Part shown: piece by piece, positions 28,537 to 37,721 of the stretch
How the letters are laid out: each line of letters opens with the position of its first letter
Position numbering within the stretch: position 1 is the first letter of the stretch
Assembly (NCBI GenBank): GCA_013822765.1
Contig: PNKY01000006.1
Location: forward strand, 1-64,000
DNA length: 64,000 nt
Direction of reading: 5' to 3'
From: Rhodospirillum sp.
GTDB lineage: Bacteria; Pseudomonadota; Alphaproteobacteria; Dongiales; Dongiaceae
Notes under the pieces: generated by a model
Databases searched by the model: none
What the model saw: only the letters and a program-made list of their open reading frames with translations
What the model was told of the DNA's origin: nothing
Translations under genes and position numbers: made by a program

Positions 28537-28557
28537 GTGATAAATAAAATCTATCAC
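28537..28557. promoter_or_regulatory. Inverted repeat upstream of the formate dehydrogenase operon
   Basis: GTGATA and TATCAC are separated by nine AT-rich bases about 80 bases before fdsG. The surrounding 60 bases are the most AT-rich in this part of the window and probably hold the operon promoter. The LysR protein encoded at the end of the operon is the natural candidate to bind here; this is inference. Confidence 0.5.
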
Positions 28558-28638
28558 AGTATCAGCCGTTCCGATTTGATCGGATGTCGCGTTTAGGCGT
28601 TTAATGGCATGAGATCAGGACCGCTAGCGAGCAGAGCA

Positions 28639-29115
28639 ATGTCGGCCAAGGATTGGGACGCGGAGACGGGGCGCGGGATCATCCGCGCCCTGAAGCACGT
28701 TGAGGGAGCTTTGCTCCCCGTTCTCCACGCTCTTCAGGACAGATTCGGATACGTGGACGCGGCAGCCGTGCCGGTGATCGCGGATGAGCTCAACCTCAGC
28801 CGCGCCGAGGTGCATGGCGTCATGAGCTTCTACCACGACTTCCGCAAGCACGCGCCCGGCCAGCACATCGTGAAGATCTGCCGCGCCGAGGCCTGCCAGT
28901 CGGTCGGCGGACGCGAGAGCGAGGAACACGCGCAGGAGCGGCTGAACGTCGGGTTCCACGAGACCAGCGCAGACGGCCGCTACACGCTGGAGCCGGTCTA
29001 TTGCCTCGGCAACTGCGCCTGTGCGCCGTCGGCGATGATCGACGGCAAGCTGCATGGCCGCGTGACGCCGAAGCGGTTCGACCAGTTGATCGATGCGCTG
29101 GAGGGCCGGCGATGA
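28639..29115 (+). CDS. fdsG: NAD-dependent formate dehydrogenase subunit gamma
   Basis: A 158-residue NuoE-like subunit that carries one [2Fe-2S] cluster. Ligands are in KICRAEACQSVGG (Cys-X4-Cys) and PVYCLGNCACAPSAMI (Cys-X3-Cys). With FdsB it forms the diaphorase module that passes electrons to NAD+. I start it at the ATG at 28639; an upstream ATG at 28609 has no ribosome site. The stop overlaps the fdsB start (ATGA). Confidence 0.92.
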   Translation: MSAKDWDAETGRGIIRALKHVEGALLPVLHALQDRFGYVDAAAVPVIADELNLSRAEVHGVMSFYHDFRKHAPGQHIVKICRAEACQSVGGRESEEHAQERLNVGFHETSADGRYTLEPVYCLGNCACAPSAMIDGKLHGRVTPKRFDQLIDALEGRR

Positions 29116-30683
29116 GCGGGCCGATGATCACGGTCTACGTCCCGTGCGATGCGTCGGCGGTTTCGCTCGGCGCCGACGAGGTGGCGCACGCAATCCAGGC
29201 GCAAGCCGAGAAGGCGAAGACCGCGATCAAGATCATCCGCAATGGCTCGCGTGGCCTGTTCTGGCTGGAGCCGATGGTGGAAGTGGCGACGCCGCAAGGC
29301 CGCATCGCCTATGGTCCGGTCGGCGAGAGTGACGTCGACGGATTGTTCGCGGCGGGCTTCCTGCAGGGTGGCGAGCACGCGCTGCGCCTCGGCGAGCCGG
29401 AAGAGATCCCCTATCTCAAGAACCAAGAGCGACTGACCTTCGAGCGCTGTGGCGTCATCGATCCGCTGTCGATCGAGGATTACGTCGCCCATGGCGGCTA
29501 TCGCGGCCTCGCCAACGCGCTGAAGACGCAGCCGCTCGACATCGTCACGGCCGTGACCGACTCCGGCCTGCGCGGGCGCGGCGGCGCGGGCTTCCCGACC
29601 GGCATCAAGTGGAAGACGGTGCTGGGCTGCAAGGCCGACCAGAAATACATCGTGTGCAACGCCGACGAGGGCGACAGCGGCACCTTCGCCGACCGCATGC
29701 TGATGGAAGGCGATCCGTTCCTGCTGATCGAAGGCATGACCATCGCGGGCATCGCGGTCGGCGCCACCAAGGGCTTCGTCTATATCCGCAGCGAATATCC
29801 GCAGGCCTTCGCGCAGATGCAGCGCGCGATCGAGGTGGCAAGGTCGAAGGGCTATCTCGGCGACAACGTGCGGGTCAGTGGCAAGGCGTTCCACCTGGAA
29901 CTGAGGCTCGGCGCCGGCGCCTATATCTGCGGCGAGGAAACCTCGCTGCTCGACAGCCTGGAAGGCAAGCGCGGCATGGTGCGGCCGAAGCCGCCGCTGC
30001 CCGCCATCGCGGGCCTGTTCGGCAAGCCGACCGTGATCAACAACGTGCTGTCTTTCGCCGCCGTCCCGACGATTTTGGACAAGGGCGCCGCCTTCTATAA
30101 GGATTATGGTATGGGGCGATCGCGCGGCACGATGCCCCTGCAGCTGGCGGGGAACATCAAGCGCGGCGGGCTTGTTGAGAAGGCGTTCGGCCTGACCCTG
30201 CGCCAGGTGATCGACGAGTTCGGCGGCGGCACGGCCAGTGGCCGGCCGATCCGCGCGGTCCAGGTCGGCGGGCCGCTGGGCGCCTACTTCCCAGCCAGCC
30301 TGCTCGACACCCCGATCGACTACGAGGCGATGGCGGCGAAAAAAGGCATGCTCGGTCACGGCGGCATCGTGGTGTTCGACGACAGCGTCGACATGGCGCA
30401 GCAGGCGCGCTTTGCCTTCGAGTTCTGCGCGACCGAGAGCTGCGGCAAGTGCACGCCGTGCCGCATCGGCTCGACCCGCGGCGTCGAGGTCATCGACCGC
30501 ATCGTCGCCGGCGAAGAACGCGACAAGAATTTCATCGTGCTGGACGATCTGTGCGAGACGTTGCTGGACGGCTCGCTGTGCGCTTTGGGCGGACTCACTC
30601 CCTTCCCCGTTCAGAGCGCGCTGAAGCACTTCCCCGAGGATTTTCACCGCGCGCCGCGTAAGCCGGCTCGCGCGGCTGAGTAG
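29112..30683 (+). CDS. fdsB: NAD-dependent formate dehydrogenase subunit beta
   Basis: A 523-residue NuoF-like subunit. A thioredoxin-like N-domain (about 1-110) precedes the flavoprotein part: NADH-binding RGRGGAGFPTGIKWK, FMN site NADEGDSGTFADR and GAGAYICGEETSLL. The [4Fe-4S] ligands are in ESCGKCTPCRIG and a later LCALGG. It binds FMN and NAD+ and is the site of NAD+ reduction. The long frame open to 29001 is a shadow of fdsG. Followed after 16 bases by fdsA. Confidence 0.95.
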   Translation: MSGPMITVYVPCDASAVSLGADEVAHAIQAQAEKAKTAIKIIRNGSRGLFWLEPMVEVATPQGRIAYGPVGESDVDGLFAAGFLQGGEHALRLGEPEEIPYLKNQERLTFERCGVIDPLSIEDYVAHGGYRGLANALKTQPLDIVTAVTDSGLRGRGGAGFPTGIKWKTVLGCKADQKYIVCNADEGDSGTFADRMLMEGDPFLLIEGMTIAGIAVGATKGFVYIRSEYPQAFAQMQRAIEVARSKGYLGDNVRVSGKAFHLELRLGAGAYICGEETSLLDSLEGKRGMVRPKPPLPAIAGLFGKPTVINNVLSFAAVPTILDKGAAFYKDYGMGRSRGTMPLQLAGNIKRGGLVEKAFGLTLRQVIDEFGGGTASGRPIRAVQVGGPLGAYFPASLLDTPIDYEAMAAKKGMLGHGGIVVFDDSVDMAQQARFAFEFCATESCGKCTPCRIGSTRGVEVIDRIVAGEERDKNFIVLDDLCETLLDGSLCALGGLTPFPVQSALKHFPEDFHRAPRKPARAAE

Positions 30684-30699
30684 GCCAGGAGCGCTAAAG

Positions 30700-33537
30700 A
30701 TGCTGATCAAGGAAACGGATTTTGGCACCCCCGCCTCGAACATCGAGGCGATGGTGACGCTGGAAATCGACGGCGAAAGCGTGACGGTGCCGTCCGGCAC
30801 GTCGGTCATGCGCGCCGCCGCCGAGATGGGCACCAAAGTGCCGAAGCTGTGCGCGACCGACAGCCTGAACAGCTTCGGTTCGTGCCGCCTGTGCCTGGTG
30901 GAGATCGAAGGCCGCAAGGGCACGCCGGCCTCCTGCACCACGCCGGTCGAAGCCGGCATGAAGGTGCGCACCCAGACCCCACGCCTCGCCAAGCTGCGCC
31001 GCGGCGTGATGGAGCTCTACATCTCCGACCATCCGCTGGACTGCCTGACCTGCGCCGCCAACGGCGACTGCGAACTGCAGGACATGGCTGGCGAAGTCGG
31101 CCTGCGCGAAGTGCGCTACGGTTACGAGGGCGCCAACCACCTGACGTCGGAGAAGGATACCTCCAACCCCTATTTCACCTTCGATCCGGCCAAGTGCATC
31201 GTGTGCTCGCGCTGCGTGCGGGCGTGCGAAGAGGTGCAGGGCACCTTCGCGCTGACCATCGACGGGCGCGGCTTTGCCTCGGTGGTGTCGCCGGGCCAGA
31301 AGCAGGACTTCCTGGATTCCGAGTGCGTCTCGTGCGGCGCTTGCGTGCAGGCCTGCCCGACCGCGACCCTGATCGAGAACACCGTCATCGAGAGCGGCCA
31401 GCCGGAGCACAGCGTGCTCACCACCTGCGCCTATTGCGGCGTCGGCTGCGCCTTCAAGGCGGAAATGCGCGGCGAGGAAGTCGTGCGCATGATGCCGTAC
31501 AAGGACGGCAAGGCGAACCATGGCCATTCCTGCGTCAAGGGCCGCTTCGCCTGGGGCTATGCGACCCACAAGGACCGCATCACCAAGCCGATGATCCGCG
31601 CCAAGATCACCGACCCGTGGAAAGAAGTGAGCTGGGACGAGGCGATCAATCACGCCGCCAACGAGTTCAGGCGCATCCAGAAGAAGTACGGCCGCGATTC
31701 GATCGGCGGCATCACCTCCTCGCGCTGCACCAACGAAGAGACCTACCTGGTGCAGAAGATGATCCGCGCGGCGTTCGGCAACAACAACGTCGACACCTGC
31801 GCGCGCGTCTGCCATTCGCCGACCGGCTATGGTCTGAAGACCACCTTCGGCACCTCCGCCGGCACCCAGGACTTCGATTCGGTGGAAGCGACCGACATCA
31901 TCCTGGTGATCGGCGCCAATCCGACCGATGCCCACCCGGTGTTCGCCAGCCGCATGAAGCGGCGCCTGCGCGAGGGCGCGCGGCTGATCGTGATCGATCC
32001 GCGCCGCATCGAGCTGGTGAAGACGGCCCACATCGAAGCCGACCATCACCTGCAGTTGATGCCCGGCACCAACGTCGCGATGATCAACGCTCTGGCGCAT
32101 GTGATCGTGACCGAGGGCCTGGTGGACGAGCCGTACGTGGCGGAGCGCTGCGAGTCGCACGATTTCCAGCTGTGGCGCGATTTCGTCGCGCTGCCGGAGA
32201 ATTCGCCGGAAGCGACCGAGCAGTACACCAAGGTGCCGGCCGCCGAAGTGCGCGCGGCCGCGCGGCTCTATGCCAGCGACGGCAACGCCGCGATCTATTA
32301 CGGCCTCGGTGTCACCGAGCACAGCCAGGGCTCGACCATGGTCATGGGCATGGCGAACCTCGCCATGGCGACCGGCAACATCGGCCGCAACGGCGTCGGC
32401 GTGAACCCGCTGCGCGGCCAGAACAACGTGCAGGGCGCATGCGACATGGGCTCGTTCCCGCACGAGTTCACCGGCTACCGCCACGTGTCGGATGACGCGG
32501 TGCGTGCCTCGTTCGAGCAGGCGTGGGGCGTCAGCCTCGAGTCCGAGCCGGGCCTGCGCATCCCCAACATGCTGGACAGCGCGGTCGAAGGCTCGTTCAA
32601 GGGTCTCTATGTGCAGGGCGAGGACATCGCCCAGTCCGACCCGAACACCCAGCACGTGACGGCAGGCCTCGAGGCGATGGAATGCGTGGTGGTGCAGGAC
32701 ATCTTCCTGAACGAGACCGCGAACTACGCGCATGTGTTCCTGCCGGGCTCCTCGTTTCTGGAAAAGGACGGCACCTTCACCAATGCCGAGCGGCGCATCT
32801 CGCTGGTCAACAAGGCGATGCGGCCGATGGCCGGCTATGCCGACTGGGAAGTCACGATGCTGCTGAGCAAGGCGCTCGGCTATCCGATGAACTACACCCA
32901 TCCATCCGAGATCATGGACGAGATCGCGCGCCTGACCCCGACCTTCAAGGGCGTCAGCTTCGATCGCATCCGCGAGTTGGAATCGATCCAGTGGCCGTGC
33001 AACGACGCGGCGCCGGAAGGCACGCCGATCATGCACATCGACAAGTTCGTGCGCGGCAAGGGCAAGTTCGTGATCACCGCCTTCGTGCCGACCGACGAGC
33101 GCACGGGTCCGCGCTTCCCGCTCATCCTCACCACCGGGCGCATCCTGTCGCAGTACAATGTCGGCGCACAGACCCGGCGCACCGACAATATCGCGTGGCA
33201 TCCGGAGGACGTGCTGGAGATCCATCCGTTTGACGCCGAGAACCGCGGCATCCGCGACGGCGATGTGATCGCGCTGACCAGCCGCGTGGGCGAAACCTCG
33301 CTGCACGCCAAGATCTCAGAGCGCATGCAGCCGGGCGTGGTCTACACCACCTTCCACCACGCGATGACCGGCGCCAACGTGGTGACCACCGAGTATTCCG
33401 ACTGGGCGACCAACTGCCCGGAATACAAGGTGACCGCCGTGCAGGTGCGCCTGTCGAACCAGAAGTCGGAATGGCAGCGCGACTACGAGGCGCTGCGCGA
33501 GGCGACGCGCAAGGTCGGCGTCACCGCGGCGGAATGA
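30700..33537 (+). CDS. fdsA: NAD-dependent formate dehydrogenase catalytic subunit alpha
   Basis: A 945-residue molybdenum (or tungsten) enzyme. The N-terminus has a [2Fe-2S] ferredoxin domain (Cys51, 62, 65 and 79), then a His/Cys-type cluster and two 4Fe-4S motifs (CIVCSRCVRACEEVQG; CVSCGACVQACPT), then CAYCGVGCAF for a further cluster. The catalytic part has the metal-ligand Cys in NNVDTCARVCHSPTG and the adjacent active-site His. Bis-MGD contacts such as GANPTDAHPVF and GVNPLRGQNNVQGACDMG are present. It oxidises formate to CO2 in the cytoplasm. The 870-codon open frame on the opposite strand is a GC-rich shadow. Confidence 0.96.
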   Translation: MLIKETDFGTPASNIEAMVTLEIDGESVTVPSGTSVMRAAAEMGTKVPKLCATDSLNSFGSCRLCLVEIEGRKGTPASCTTPVEAGMKVRTQTPRLAKLRRGVMELYISDHPLDCLTCAANGDCELQDMAGEVGLREVRYGYEGANHLTSEKDTSNPYFTFDPAKCIVCSRCVRACEEVQGTFALTIDGRGFASVVSPGQKQDFLDSECVSCGACVQACPTATLIENTVIESGQPEHSVLTTCAYCGVGCAFKAEMRGEEVVRMMPYKDGKANHGHSCVKGRFAWGYATHKDRITKPMIRAKITDPWKEVSWDEAINHAANEFRRIQKKYGRDSIGGITSSRCTNEETYLVQKMIRAAFGNNNVDTCARVCHSPTGYGLKTTFGTSAGTQDFDSVEATDIILVIGANPTDAHPVFASRMKRRLREGARLIVIDPRRIELVKTAHIEADHHLQLMPGTNVAMINALAHVIVTEGLVDEPYVAERCESHDFQLWRDFVALPENSPEATEQYTKVPAAEVRAAARLYASDGNAAIYYGLGVTEHSQGSTMVMGMANLAMATGNIGRNGVGVNPLRGQNNVQGACDMGSFPHEFTGYRHVSDDAVRASFEQAWGVSLESEPGLRIPNMLDSAVEGSFKGLYVQGEDIAQSDPNTQHVTAGLEAMECVVVQDIFLNETANYAHVFLPGSSFLEKDGTFTNAERRISLVNKAMRPMAGYADWEVTMLLSKALGYPMNYTHPSEIMDEIARLTPTFKGVSFDRIRELESIQWPCNDAAPEGTPIMHIDKFVRGKGKFVITAFVPTDERTGPRFPLILTTGRILSQYNVGAQTRRTDNIAWHPEDVLEIHPFDAENRGIRDGDVIALTSRVGETSLHAKISERMQPGVVYTTFHHAMTGANVVTTEYSDWATNCPEYKVTAVQVRLSNQKSEWQRDYEALREATRKVGVTAAE

Positions 33538-33546
33538 TTTCGCCGG

Positions 33547-34392
33547 ATGGTGGGCGAGCCTCACAAGGCTGACGAGACCGAAGAGGCCGGCGCGCTGCCG
33601 CCGGTGACCCAGCAGGCAAGTGTGCGGCGGGTCGCCCGCGACGGCACCGCGCTCGACCGCATCGACGTGCTGGCGGAAGAGACGCCGGTCGCCCTGGTCT
33701 ATAACGGAATCAGCCACGCGGTGATGATGGCGAGCCCGGCCGATCTCGAGGATTTCGCGGTCGGCTTCTCGGTCAGCGAAGGCATCGCGGACGACATGAC
33801 CGACATCGGCGAGATCGACACGGTCGCGGTGGAGCAAGGCATCGAGGTGCGCATCGAATTGTCCTCCCGCGCGTTCTGGCGCCTGAAGGAACGGCGGCGC
33901 ACCCTCGCCGGCCGTACCGGATGCGGCCTGTGCGGCGTCGACAGCCTGGAACAGACGGTGCGCGTGATGGAGCCGGTGAAAGCCGACCTCAAGGTCTCGC
34001 TCGATGCCATCCACCGCGCGCTCGACAACCTGCCCGAGGCGCAGATCAACAACCGCGCGACCCGCTCCATGCACGCCGCGGCCTTTGCGACGGCGCAGGG
34101 CGAGCTGAAGCTGGTGCGCGAGGATGTCGGCCGGCACAACGCGCTCGACAAGCTGATCGGCGCCCTGTTGCGCGACGGGATCGACCCGGCCTCGGGCGTA
34201 TGCCTCATCACCAGCCGTTGCTCCTACGAGATGGTGCAGAAGGCGGTGGTGACGGGTTTGCCGATCCTGGTTGCGGTGTCGGCCCCGACGCTGATGGCGC
34301 GGCGGCTGGCGGAGGCGCACAACCTGACGCTGATCGCGCTGGCGCGGCACGACAGCGCGGTGCTTGTCAGCCATCCCGAACGCGTATACTGA
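33547..34392 (+). CDS. fdhD: Formate dehydrogenase accessory sulfurtransferase
   Basis: A 281-residue FdhD homologue. The catalytic Cys pair is in RTGCGLCGV, and further family motifs are LEDFAVGFSVSEGI, REDVGRHNALDKLIG and ITSRCSYEMVQKA. FdhD passes sulfur from a cysteine desulfurase to the molybdenum cofactor of the alpha subunit and is needed for activity. ATG at 33547, nine bases after fdsA. Confidence 0.94.
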   Translation: MVGEPHKADETEEAGALPPVTQQASVRRVARDGTALDRIDVLAEETPVALVYNGISHAVMMASPADLEDFAVGFSVSEGIADDMTDIGEIDTVAVEQGIEVRIELSSRAFWRLKERRRTLAGRTGCGLCGVDSLEQTVRVMEPVKADLKVSLDAIHRALDNLPEAQINNRATRSMHAAAFATAQGELKLVREDVGRHNALDKLIGALLRDGIDPASGVCLITSRCSYEMVQKAVVTGLPILVAVSAPTLMARRLAEAHNLTLIALARHDSAVLVSHPERVY

Positions 34393-34422
34393 AATCCTGA
34401 TCCGATCAGAGAGGGCGAACCC

Positions 34423-34659
34423 GTGACGACCCAGCGGCTGGTTCACATGGCCAATCAGGTGGCGAGCTTCTTCGCTTCCTATCCGGAGCCCGAGGCGATC
34501 GACGGCACCGCCAATCACCTCAAGAGCTTCTGGGACCCGCGCATGCGGCGCGAGATCGAGGCGCATCTCAAGGATCAGGCAGGCGCTGGCCTGTCGCATA
34601 TCGCGCTCGAGGCCGTGAAGCGCATCGCCGCCAAGGACGCCGGCAAGAAGTCGGCGTAG
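34423..34659 (+). CDS. fdsD: Formate dehydrogenase subunit delta
   Basis: A 78-residue protein with the FdsD pattern: VHMANQVASFFASYPEPEAI at the N-terminus, HLKSFWDPRMRREIEAHL in the middle and a Lys-rich tail. FdsD is a small subunit or assembly factor of soluble formate dehydrogenases. GTG start at 34423, preceded by GAGGG. Confidence 0.9.
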   Translation: MTTQRLVHMANQVASFFASYPEPEAIDGTANHLKSFWDPRMRREIEAHLKDQAGAGLSHIALEAVKRIAAKDAGKKSA

Positions 34660-34664
34660 CGGCG

Positions 34665-35561
34665 GTGCTGCTGCGGCAACTCTCCTACCTCGTCGCGCTC
34701 GCCAAGGAGCGCCACTTCGCCCGCGCCGCCGCCACCTGCAACATCACGCAGCCGGCTCTGTCCGCTGCGATCCGCCAGCTCGAGGAAGAGCTGGGCGTCA
34801 TGCTGGTGGAGCGCGACAAGCGCTTCAACGGCTTCACGCCGGAGGGCCAGGAAGTGCTGCTGTGGGCGCGCCGCATGCTGGCCGACGAGGATTCGCTGCG
34901 TCAGGGCATCCTCAACGCGCGGCGTTCGCTGACCGGCAATCTCAGGCTCGGGGTCATTCCCTCGGCCTTGCCGCTGGTGCCGGCGGTCACCGACCCGCTG
35001 CATGACCGCCACCCGCAGGTGAAGGTCACCGTCTGGTCGACCAGCTCGATCGAGATCCAGAAGGGCCTCGACCAGTTCGAGCTTGACGCCGGCATGACCT
35101 ATCTCGAGAACGAGCCGCTGCATGGCGTACTGATGCGCGAGCTCTATGTAGAGCGCTACGTCCTGCTGACGCCGGAGCATGGGCCGCTGGGCGGCCGGAC
35201 CAAGGCGACCTGGCGCGAGGCGGCGGATTTGCCGCTGTGCCTGCTGACGCCCAACATGCAGAACCGGCGCATCCTCGACGGCGTGTTCAAGTCGCTGGAG
35301 TGCAACCCACGCCCTCAGATCGAGACCAACTCGGTGGTCAACCTGTGCGCCCATGTGCGCTCGGGCCGGCTTTCCAGCATCGTGCCCAAGACCCTGATCC
35401 AGGTGCTCGGCATGCCGGCGGGCGCGATCGCACTGGAGCTGGTGGAGCCGGATGTTTCGCGCAAGGTCGGCCTGATCGTGCCGAACCGCGAGCCGCTGGC
35501 GCCGATCACCCTGGCGCTGTTCTCGCTGCAGTTTCCGGCGCTGAGCGCGGATGTGGGCTGA
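34665..35561 (+). CDS. LysR family regulator, probable formate dehydrogenase regulator
   Basis: A 298-residue LysR-type protein. The winged helix-turn-helix is at residues 3-60 (LSYLVALAKERHFARAAATCNITQPALSAAI), followed by a linker helix and a periplasmic-binding-like effector domain (LTGNLRLGVIPSALPLVPAV). The GTG at 34665 is five bases after the fdsD stop, so it belongs to the operon. In several proteobacteria the homologous regulator is upstream and divergent; here it is last, which would allow feedback on its own expression. Formate or a related metabolite as effector is inference. Confidence 0.88.
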   Translation: MLLRQLSYLVALAKERHFARAAATCNITQPALSAAIRQLEEELGVMLVERDKRFNGFTPEGQEVLLWARRMLADEDSLRQGILNARRSLTGNLRLGVIPSALPLVPAVTDPLHDRHPQVKVTVWSTSSIEIQKGLDQFELDAGMTYLENEPLHGVLMRELYVERYVLLTPEHGPLGGRTKATWREAADLPLCLLTPNMQNRRILDGVFKSLECNPRPQIETNSVVNLCAHVRSGRLSSIVPKTLIQVLGMPAGAIALELVEPDVSRKVGLIVPNREPLAPITLALFSLQFPALSADVG

Positions 35562-35569
35562 AGCCCAGT

Positions 35570-36196
35570 TCAAGCCGGCGGGATGAAGGGCTGCGAGATG
35601 GCGCGAAACACCGGGAGGGTTTCGAGGCGCGCGGCGTGGGCGGAGAGTGCCGGGAAATCCGCTTTCGAAAACAAGTCGGGATGCACATCCGCAATGAACC
35701 GGATGGCCACCGCAACCGCGATATCGGCGTGGCCGATCGCGGGTCCGAACCAGTAGCCGCCACGCCGGTCGGCGCGGTCCGCCTCCAGCACGGCCAGGGT
35801 GGCGAGAATCTGCGTTCGGCAGCGGTCGGTCCAGGCCTGCGACATTTCCCGATGGAGCGCCCGCTCATAGAACAGGCTGACGCCCTTGTCGGCCAGTCCG
35901 GTCGCGAGCCCGGCGACCTTGAGCGCGCGGTGGCGGGCCGGCTCGGCGCGCGGGAACATCACGCGGTCGGCGGGCACCAGGCTGTCGATATAGTCCAGCA
36001 TGAGATGGCTTTCGATCAGGACATCGCCATCGTCCAGCACCAGGGTCGGCACGCGCGTGAGGGGATTGAAGGGGCGGATCTGGTCGGCGTCGGCGAAGAT
36101 CGACCAGGGCCGGTGCTCGAACGGCAGGCCATAGAGCGTCAGGGCGATGCCGACCCGGCGCGCGAATGGCGAATCGTATTGGCCGATCAGGATCAT
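35570..36196 (-). CDS. Glutathione S-transferase family protein
   Basis: A 208-residue protein. The thioredoxin-like N-domain starts ILIGQYDSPFARRVGIAL, where Ser in DSPF is the likely catalytic residue, and includes the cis-Pro loop RVPTLVLDDGDVLIES. The C-terminal helical domain follows from about residue 85. It is near the beta/EGT-type bacterial group; substrate unknown. Convergent with the LysR gene, separated by eight bases. Confidence 0.88.
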   Translation of the reverse strand: MILIGQYDSPFARRVGIALTLYGLPFEHRPWSIFADADQIRPFNPLTRVPTLVLDDGDVLIESHLMLDYIDSLVPADRVMFPRAEPARHRALKVAGLATGLADKGVSLFYERALHREMSQAWTDRCRTQILATLAVLEADRADRRGGYWFGPAIGHADIAVAVAIRFIADVHPDLFSKADFPALSAHAARLETLPVFRAISQPFIPPA

Positions 36197-36267
36197 GGCG
36201 GAGCCCCCTTCCCCTCGTCCCCGCCATCCTATAGCAAGACCGGCGACCGATGCTGTCAGGAAACGCG

Positions 36268-36720
36268 ATGCCGCAGATCTATGTCGATGCCGACGCCTGC
36301 CCGGTGAAGGATGAAATCCGCCGGGTGGCGGAGCGGCACCAGATCGTTGCGCACCTGGTCAGCAACCGCGGATTCCGCACAGCCGAGCATCCGCTGATCC
36401 GCAACGTGCTGGTGGGCGACAAGTTCGACGAAGCGGACAACTGGATCGTCGAGCATCTCGCGGCCGGCGACATCGTGATCACCGGCGACATCCAGCTGGC
36501 CGATCGGTGCCTGAAGGCCGGCGCGCAGGTGCTGGGGCACGGCGGGCGGCCGTTCACCATCAACAGCATTGGGACGGCGCTGGCGATGCGCGAACTGTCG
36601 TCGCAGCTGCGCGACATGGGCGAGATCAAGGGCGGCGGGCCGGCCTTCTCGCAGAAGGACCGCACGCAGTTCCTCAACGCGCTGGAAAAGGCCGTGCAGC
36701 AGGCGATGCGGGCCGGCTAA
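36268..36720 (+). CDS. yaiI: YaiI/YqxD family protein (UPF0178)
   Basis: A 150-residue protein with the family opening IYVDADACPVKDEI, then HLVSNRGFRTAEHP, and GDIVITGDIQLADRCLKAGAQVLGHGGRPFT. The Asp/Thr pattern resembles PIN/NYN-type nucleases, but activity has not been shown as far as I know. The ATG at 36268 after AGGAAACGCG is preferred to the open frame from 36250. Confidence 0.9.
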   Translation: MPQIYVDADACPVKDEIRRVAERHQIVAHLVSNRGFRTAEHPLIRNVLVGDKFDEADNWIVEHLAAGDIVITGDIQLADRCLKAGAQVLGHGGRPFTINSIGTALAMRELSSQLRDMGEIKGGGPAFSQKDRTQFLNALEKAVQQAMRAG

Positions 36721-36741
36721 TTCTCCGGCCTCGCCTCTTCG

Positions 36742-36876
36742 TCATCCTCGCCGACGAATGTCGGCCTGCGCCGACGGCCTCGGCACGAGGATCCACGAGT
36801 TTGCCTGTCAACGCACAGTCACGCCCCACTAAACTCGTGGATGGTCGTGCCAAGCACGACCATGACGGTGGAGTGT
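36742..36876. repeat. Dispersed palindromic intergenic repeat, family 1, copy 2
   Basis: Same element as at 4505-4620: GTCAT at the left end, GATCCACGAGTTTGCCTG, then CTCGTGG, GCCAAGC and CCATGACGG, closing with GAGTGT. The left arm differs and is longer. It fills the 166-base gap between yaiI and the convergent VOC gene. Confidence 0.75.
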
Positions 36877-36886
36877 GGCCTACTGG

Positions 36887-37237
36887 CTAGGTGTGCATCA
36901 GGATATTGACCAGCTTGCCGAACGGGTCGCGCACGTAGAAGCGGCGCACGCTCCAGGGTTCGTCGGCCGGGCCGTATTCGATCTTGATCTTCGCTTTCTT
37001 CATCCGCGCCAGCGCTTCATCGACGTCGTCGACCTCGATCGAGAGATCGGGGACCGGCGTGCCCGAGCCGCCTTCAGTCGCAACACCGACCTGCACGGTC
37101 ATTTTCTCAGCCGAGCCGTAGGTCACGAGCCAGCCGTGATCCATCAGCAGGTCGAGGCCGAGGATGTCCCGGTAGAACCGCTTTGCCTTCGCGACGTCCC
37201 CGGTCGCGATGTTGGCGACGATGCGCTTGACCTTCAT
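36887..37237 (-). CDS. VOC family protein
   Basis: A 116-residue single VOC protein: VANIATGDVAKAKRFYRDILGLDLL at the N-terminus, LSIEVDDVDEALARMKKAKI in the middle and RRFYVRDPFGKLVNILMHT at the end. The last motif has Asn where the metal-ligand Glu normally stands, which suggests a binding or altered catalytic role. Four bases downstream of the next VOC gene on the same strand, so the two form an operon with the AraC gene upstream as probable regulator. Confidence 0.85.
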   Translation of the reverse strand: MKVKRIVANIATGDVAKAKRFYRDILGLDLLMDHGWLVTYGSAEKMTVQVGVATEGGSGTPVPDLSIEVDDVDEALARMKKAKIKIEYGPADEPWSVRRFYVRDPFGKLVNILMHT

Positions 37238-37240
37238 CGC

Positions 37241-37636
37241 TCAGGACTCCGCGTACGGGTCGTAGGTGCCGAAGCTCCACAGATGGCCCTCGCAGTCGCG
37301 CACGGAGTATTCGCGCGCGCCGTAGTCGGTGTCGGCGATCGGACGCACGATGTCGGCGCCGGCTGCCTTGGCGCGGGCATAGTGGGCGTCGATCTCCTTC
37401 ATCATCACGTAGGTGCCGTATTTCTCGGTCGCCCAGGGGTTCTTGGGATCGGGCTTGCCGCCGGAGCCCATCATGATCAGGCCACTGCCGAGGCGGAGCT
37501 GTGCGTGCGCGACGGTATTGTTCTCGCCCGGCACCACGAACTGTTTCTCAAAGCCGAAGGCCTTGCCCAGCCACTCGATGGCAGCCGGCGCGTTCTGATA
37601 GCGCAAGGCGGGAAAGATGTTGGGATTGTCGGCCAT
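37241..37636 (-). CDS. VOC family protein (PhnB-like glyoxalase)
   Basis: A 131-residue protein with the PhnB-like variant of the fold: NIFPALRYQNAPAAIEWLGKAFGFEKQFVV, then HAQLRLGSGLIMMGS, and the C-terminal SVRDCEGHLWSFGTYDPY. ATG at 37636 follows GGAGACCATC; longer starts exist in frame to 37669. Partner of the VOC gene immediately downstream. Confidence 0.87.
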   Translation of the reverse strand: MADNPNIFPALRYQNAPAAIEWLGKAFGFEKQFVVPGENNTVAHAQLRLGSGLIMMGSGGKPDPKNPWATEKYGTYVMMKEIDAHYARAKAAGADIVRPIADTDYGAREYSVRDCEGHLWSFGTYDPYAES

Positions 37637-37721
37637 GATGGTCTCCATTGCTGATGCGATGGATAACACGCTAGGCGGCAGCGCCAGCTGCGGTCTTGGA
37701 TGAATTTAACCGGGGGATGAA

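Noticed and set aside
30694..33306. 870-codon open frame on the minus strand
   Set aside because: It lies fully opposite fdsA, which has all cofactor motifs; long antisense frames are common in GC-rich genes.
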